A stretch of DNA of 64,000 nt from 'Nostoc azollae' 0708 (GTDB lineage: Bacteria; Cyanobacteriota; Cyanobacteriia; Cyanobacteriales; Nostocaceae). The notes beneath the pieces were generated by a model. That model saw nothing but the letters and a program-made list of their open reading frames with translations, ran no database searches and was not told the DNA's origin. This document shows, piece by piece, positions 61,159-64,000 of the stretch. The stretch spans positions 4,592,001-4,656,000 of the forward strand of contig NC_014248.1 of the NCBI RefSeq assembly GCF_000196515.1, given 5' to 3'. How positions within the stretch are numbered: position 1 is the stretch's first letter; each line of letters begins with the position of its first letter. The position numbers and the translations under genes are program-made.

Positions 61159-61370
61159 AGTGTTATTCAGTGAGTTATTAAACATAATTATATCGTTGAC
61201 AACACCACTCAGTAGTAACATCTGCTTTGTATTAAATATTACGGTAAAATCATATACTTTATGGGGTGTTGAGCCTTTTTTTCCTATCAAGTGCGAAAAC
61301 TGATGAGTTTAACTTTGTTCACTCCCAGCGCAGAGGGTACAGTTATATAGAGAGTCAAGCAGGAAAAACG

Positions 61371-61643
61371 ATGGAAGTCCAAGAAATCAAAAAATTCCCC
61401 AGGCCCAGAAAACTGGACAGTGAACCAACGGCTTCTCAACACATTAAGATATTAGATTGTAATGAACCAGTTAGTAGAGTGATTTTTGAATGCTGGCATT
61501 GTAAACAAGGTCTTTTGAGTGAGGTAGATGTCACAGCTTCACAGTATCTGGAAATTACCTGCCCGAACTGTAGTAAAACAGCTTTGAGGTTAATGGCAGA
61601 CAAGGTGCTGTCAACCACTGCTATTCCTTCACCGTGGCAATAA
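61371..61643 (+). CDS. Small zinc-ribbon protein, hypothetical
   Basis: 90 aa from ATG 61371 (MEVQEIKKFPRPRKLDSEPT). Two CxxC pairs, ECWHCKQG and TCPNCSKT, spaced 24 residues apart, form a likely zinc ribbon. The frame is open upstream to 61266, but that portion lacks conserved character. Followed by a good terminator. Function unknown. Confidence 0.7.
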   Translation: MEVQEIKKFPRPRKLDSEPTASQHIKILDCNEPVSRVIFECWHCKQGLLSEVDVTASQYLEITCPNCSKTALRLMADKVLSTTAIPSPWQ

Positions 61644-61700
61644 CAGGAAAAAGTGTTAGACCGTTAGAATGATTCTGAAGGAAATCGGAATATCTGACGG

Positions 61701-61735
61701 TTTTCTTTTTGGCTCTGAGCCAAAAAGAAAAAACT
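61701..61735 (+). terminator. Terminator hairpin after the zinc-ribbon gene
   Basis: Stem TTTTCTTTTTGGCT (61701-61714) with its complement (61718-61731), loop CTG. U-rich on one arm and A-rich on the other, so it may act in both directions. Confidence 0.7.
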
Positions 61736-61865
61736 ATATTATTGTTACCAATAATTCCTTAATGGTATAAACCATCGGATTCATCCGAGGAATAAAACCA
61801 AAATCGTTCGACTAAGGCTCCCGAACGTCCAAAATCCAAAATCTAAAATCGGATGACTAATTGTT

Positions 61866-63593
61866 TTGCAACCAGTTGATTTTACAACTCTCAAAGCTGC
61901 CTGTGGTGAACTACGGGCTAATTGGCTACCTGCGCGAACAGAACAGGTTTTCCAGCGCGATCGCTATACTATTGCCATAGCCTTACGGACTATGAAAAGG
62001 CGGGATTGGCTAGATATTTCTTGGCATCCCCAAGCTACACGCATTTGTATTGGTGAACCACCACCACGCATACCAGACACATTCACTTTTAGCCAACAAC
62101 TAATTCATCAGTTGGGTGGGTTGGCCTTAGTTGCTATTGATTTTATCGCCCCTTGGGAACGAGTGGTTGATTTAAAATTTGCCCGTCGTCCAGGAGAAGA
62201 AGCACTTTATCACCTGTACGTCGAAGTAATGGGTAAATATAGTAATGCTATTCTCACAGATGCTAGAAATGAAATTATCACCGCTGCGCATCAAGTTAGT
62301 CAGCAGCAATCTAGCGTCCGTCCCATCCAAACCGGACAGCCTTATGAACCGCCACCAAAACTTACGGGAACTATTCCCAGTTTGGGGAAATCTCAAGCAC
62401 GCTGGCAAGAAGGAGTCAGTTTGATACCGGGAGGGATTAAACGACAGTTACTGAAAAGTTATAGTGGTTTGAGTGCGGCTTTGTTAGATACGATGTTGCT
62501 GACTGCGAATATAGCAACAGATACAAGCACAGATGCTTTAACTGGTGATGATTGGGATAGACTATTTGCGTGTTGGCAAAAATGGCTACAAACTTTAGAA
62601 ACTGGTAAATTCCAACCCGCTGGGACTGAAAATGGCTATACGGTGATGGGTTGGGCTGAAGTAGCACCAGCCAACAACATTCAAGAATTACTCAACCAGT
62701 ATTACACCGACCAGTTACGTCAACAGTTATTTTCCCAACTACGCCATCAGTTAAGTCAGAAGTTACAAAATATTCTGGGTAAGTTAGGCAGTAAGGCACA
62801 AACATTTAAAGACAGATTACAACAGTCAGATCAAGCGGATGAATATCGGCAGAAAGCTGATTTGTTAATGGCGCATCTGCAAAACTGGCAACCGGGGATG
62901 AAGGAAATTATCCTGGCAGATTTTGAGACAAACCAACCAATGGCGATCGCACTTCAACCAGATAAAAACGCTGTCCAAAATGCCCAAAAACTTTATAAAC
63001 AACATCAAAAACTTAAACGCGCCCGTGCTGCTGTCGAACCATTGCTGTGGGAAGTGCAAACAGAAATTGACTATTTGGAACAAGTAGAAGCTGCAATTTC
63101 CCAAATTGATCAATATCAAACAGCAGCAGATTTGCAAGCACTAGAAGAAATCCGTGATGAACTAATTGGACAAAAATATCTAGAAGCCTTAGAATATCGC
63201 AGCAGAAGCACAACCGATAGAGCAAGTACCAACTTTCATTGTTACCGCACTCCCAGCGGCTTTGAAGTCTTAATTGGTCGGAACAACAAGCAAAATGATT
63301 ATCTCACATTTCGTGTCGCAGGAGATTATGACTTGTGGTTTCACGCCCAAGAAATCCCCGGGAGTCATGTTCTACTACGTCTAGAACCGGGTAAAGTTCC
63401 TGAAGAAACAGATTTACAATTTACTGCCAATCTTGCTGCTTATTTTAGTCGTGCCCGTCAAAGTGACCAAGTACCAGTAGTTTACACCCGATCCAACCGG
63501 GTCTACAAACCCAAAGGTACTAAACCAGGGCTTGTGGTTTACAAGCAAGAAACTATTATTTGGGGACAACCGGGAATAATTCGTAATTCGTGA
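61866..63593 (+). CDS. NFACT-family protein (RqcH / Rqc2 homologue)
   Basis: 575 aa, TTG start at 61866 (MQPVDFTTLKAACGELRANW, as in homologues). RqcH binds stalled 50S-peptidyl-tRNA complexes and adds C-terminal alanine tails that mark the chain for degradation. The NFACT-N region includes ERVVDLKFARRPGEE and LYVEVMGKYSNAILTD. The middle has two helix-hairpin modules and long coiled coils (about 275-320 and 365-440). The C-terminal NFACT-R domain reads DYLTFRVAGDYDLWFHAQEI and PGSHVLLRLEPG. The domain order is complete. Older annotation calls such proteins fibronectin-binding, which is unlikely to be the role here. Confidence 0.93.
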   Translation: MQPVDFTTLKAACGELRANWLPARTEQVFQRDRYTIAIALRTMKRRDWLDISWHPQATRICIGEPPPRIPDTFTFSQQLIHQLGGLALVAIDFIAPWERVVDLKFARRPGEEALYHLYVEVMGKYSNAILTDARNEIITAAHQVSQQQSSVRPIQTGQPYEPPPKLTGTIPSLGKSQARWQEGVSLIPGGIKRQLLKSYSGLSAALLDTMLLTANIATDTSTDALTGDDWDRLFACWQKWLQTLETGKFQPAGTENGYTVMGWAEVAPANNIQELLNQYYTDQLRQQLFSQLRHQLSQKLQNILGKLGSKAQTFKDRLQQSDQADEYRQKADLLMAHLQNWQPGMKEIILADFETNQPMAIALQPDKNAVQNAQKLYKQHQKLKRARAAVEPLLWEVQTEIDYLEQVEAAISQIDQYQTAADLQALEEIRDELIGQKYLEALEYRSRSTTDRASTNFHCYRTPSGFEVLIGRNNKQNDYLTFRVAGDYDLWFHAQEIPGSHVLLRLEPGKVPEETDLQFTANLAAYFSRARQSDQVPVVYTRSNRVYKPKGTKPGLVVYKQETIIWGQPGIIRNS

Positions 63594-63808
63594 TTATTTA
63601 TTGCCTCACTCTCCCCAGTCCCCAGTCCCCATCCCCCCACAAATATAAAGACCGACTCACCTAAGGACAGATATTTTTTGAGATTTTTACATGAAAAATC
63701 TGTACTGACTGTTACAATCTTGTTAAGAAAAGTTGCCCGTTGCATTTTGGGAACGCGCAATTTGGTTTTGACTCTATTGAGAAGACAACACGAACAACGT
63801 TTTTTAAG

Positions 63809-63839
63809 ACCAGCCCTGTGGGAGGGGCTGGTTTTTTTT
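63809..63839 (+). terminator. Intrinsic terminator with long T-tract
   Basis: Stem ACCAGCCC/GGGCTGGT, loop TGTGGGAG, then eight T. It lies 216 bp after the NFACT stop and before the convergent porin gene, so it may end NFACT readthrough or a separate small transcript. Confidence 0.85.
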
Positions 63840-63859
63840 CAGAATGATGATATTGAAGT

Positions 63860-64000
63860 TTAGAAACTGAAGGTGGTTCTCAAAGCACCAATTACCACAT
63901 CATTATTATTAGTATCATTATGGTCTGGTGCTGTTATCCAAATAACACCAGGGGTAATTGTGATATTGTCACTAATTTTGTATTGATAAAATGCCTCAAT
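63860..64000 (-). CDS. OprB-type (SLH) porin, C-terminal end only
   Basis: 46 codons on the minus strand before the window edge: IEAFYQYKISDNITITPGVI then a short loop and VVIGALRTTFSF with stop at 63860-63862. Ending in aromatic-F after a beta-strand pattern is how outer-membrane barrels finish. The motif matches cyanobacterial iron-uptake/OprB porins carrying an N-terminal SLH domain, which lies outside the window. Confidence 0.75.
   Translation of the reverse strand: MEAFYQYKISDNITITPGVIWITAPDHNDTNNNDVVIGALRTTFSF

Overview
This window looks like chromosome of a filamentous, heterocyst-forming cyanobacterium (Nostocales). The protein-coding genes read as Nostoc/Anabaena-type, the DNA is AT-rich, and there are short tandemly repeated sequences such as (GGGGATT)n. 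There is also an unusual load of decayed insertion sequences and pseudogenes. That combination resembles reduced symbiotic genomes such as Nostoc (Trichormus) azollae, but I inferred this from the sequence style and did not test it.

Layout. 0-3.7 kb: murA (5' end outside the window), a MITE, an M48 protease, and an alpha-hydroxy-acid oxidase pseudogene. 3.7-8.0 kb: a 4.2-kb giant palindrome made of two inverted, already dead IS1634-type elements, inserted into a TnpB relic. 8.1-13.4 kb: tRNA-Leu(CAA), a decayed Tn7-like transposon (two TniQ genes, TnsC, the end of TnsB), an IS66-like fragment and tRNA-Gln(TTG). 13.4-19.1 kb: two conserved cyanobacterial genes, a SpoIID/LytB protein and a Wzc-like polysaccharide co-polymerase. 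19.1-26.5 kb: IS4-, ISKra4-, IS701- and IS5-type wreckage around an intact RNase Z gene. 26.9-31.7 kb: cobU, hypothetical genes, and a small polysaccharide cassette (two GT2 glycosyltransferases and a WcaF-like acetyltransferase). 32-35 kb: a broken DUF2330 gene, an RnfD-like fragment, an integrase tail and MITEs. 35-42 kb: secDF, pdhB, a duplicated XRE regulator, hemB and a DUF4870 protein. 42-45 kb: a kinase relic and two decayed FGE-domain genes. 45-53 kb: an MqsA-like antitoxin, prfC, a large membrane protein with an M48-like fold but no HExxH, an RRM protein and a GT4 glycosyltransferase. 53-61 kb: a graveyard with a Uma2 pseudogene, a McrBC-like restriction system broken by IS701 (itself broken by ISAs1), and a dead DUF433/DUF5615 pair. 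61-64 kb: a zinc-ribbon protein, an NFACT/RqcH protein and the end of a porin gene.

How it fits together. Intact genes are mostly housekeeping (cell wall, protein export, translation release and rescue, tRNA 3' processing, heme and cobalamin synthesis, pyruvate dehydrogenase, polysaccharide). Almost everything accessory (restriction, toxin-antitoxin, transposition, signalling) is broken. Many breaks are small: 2-4-nt tandem duplications, homopolymer slips and single nonsense codons. The most notable structures are the tRNA-proximal Tn7-like relic with two target selectors, the 4.2-kb palindrome with its reconstructable insertion site, and the three-layer nest gene<-IS701<-ISAs1.
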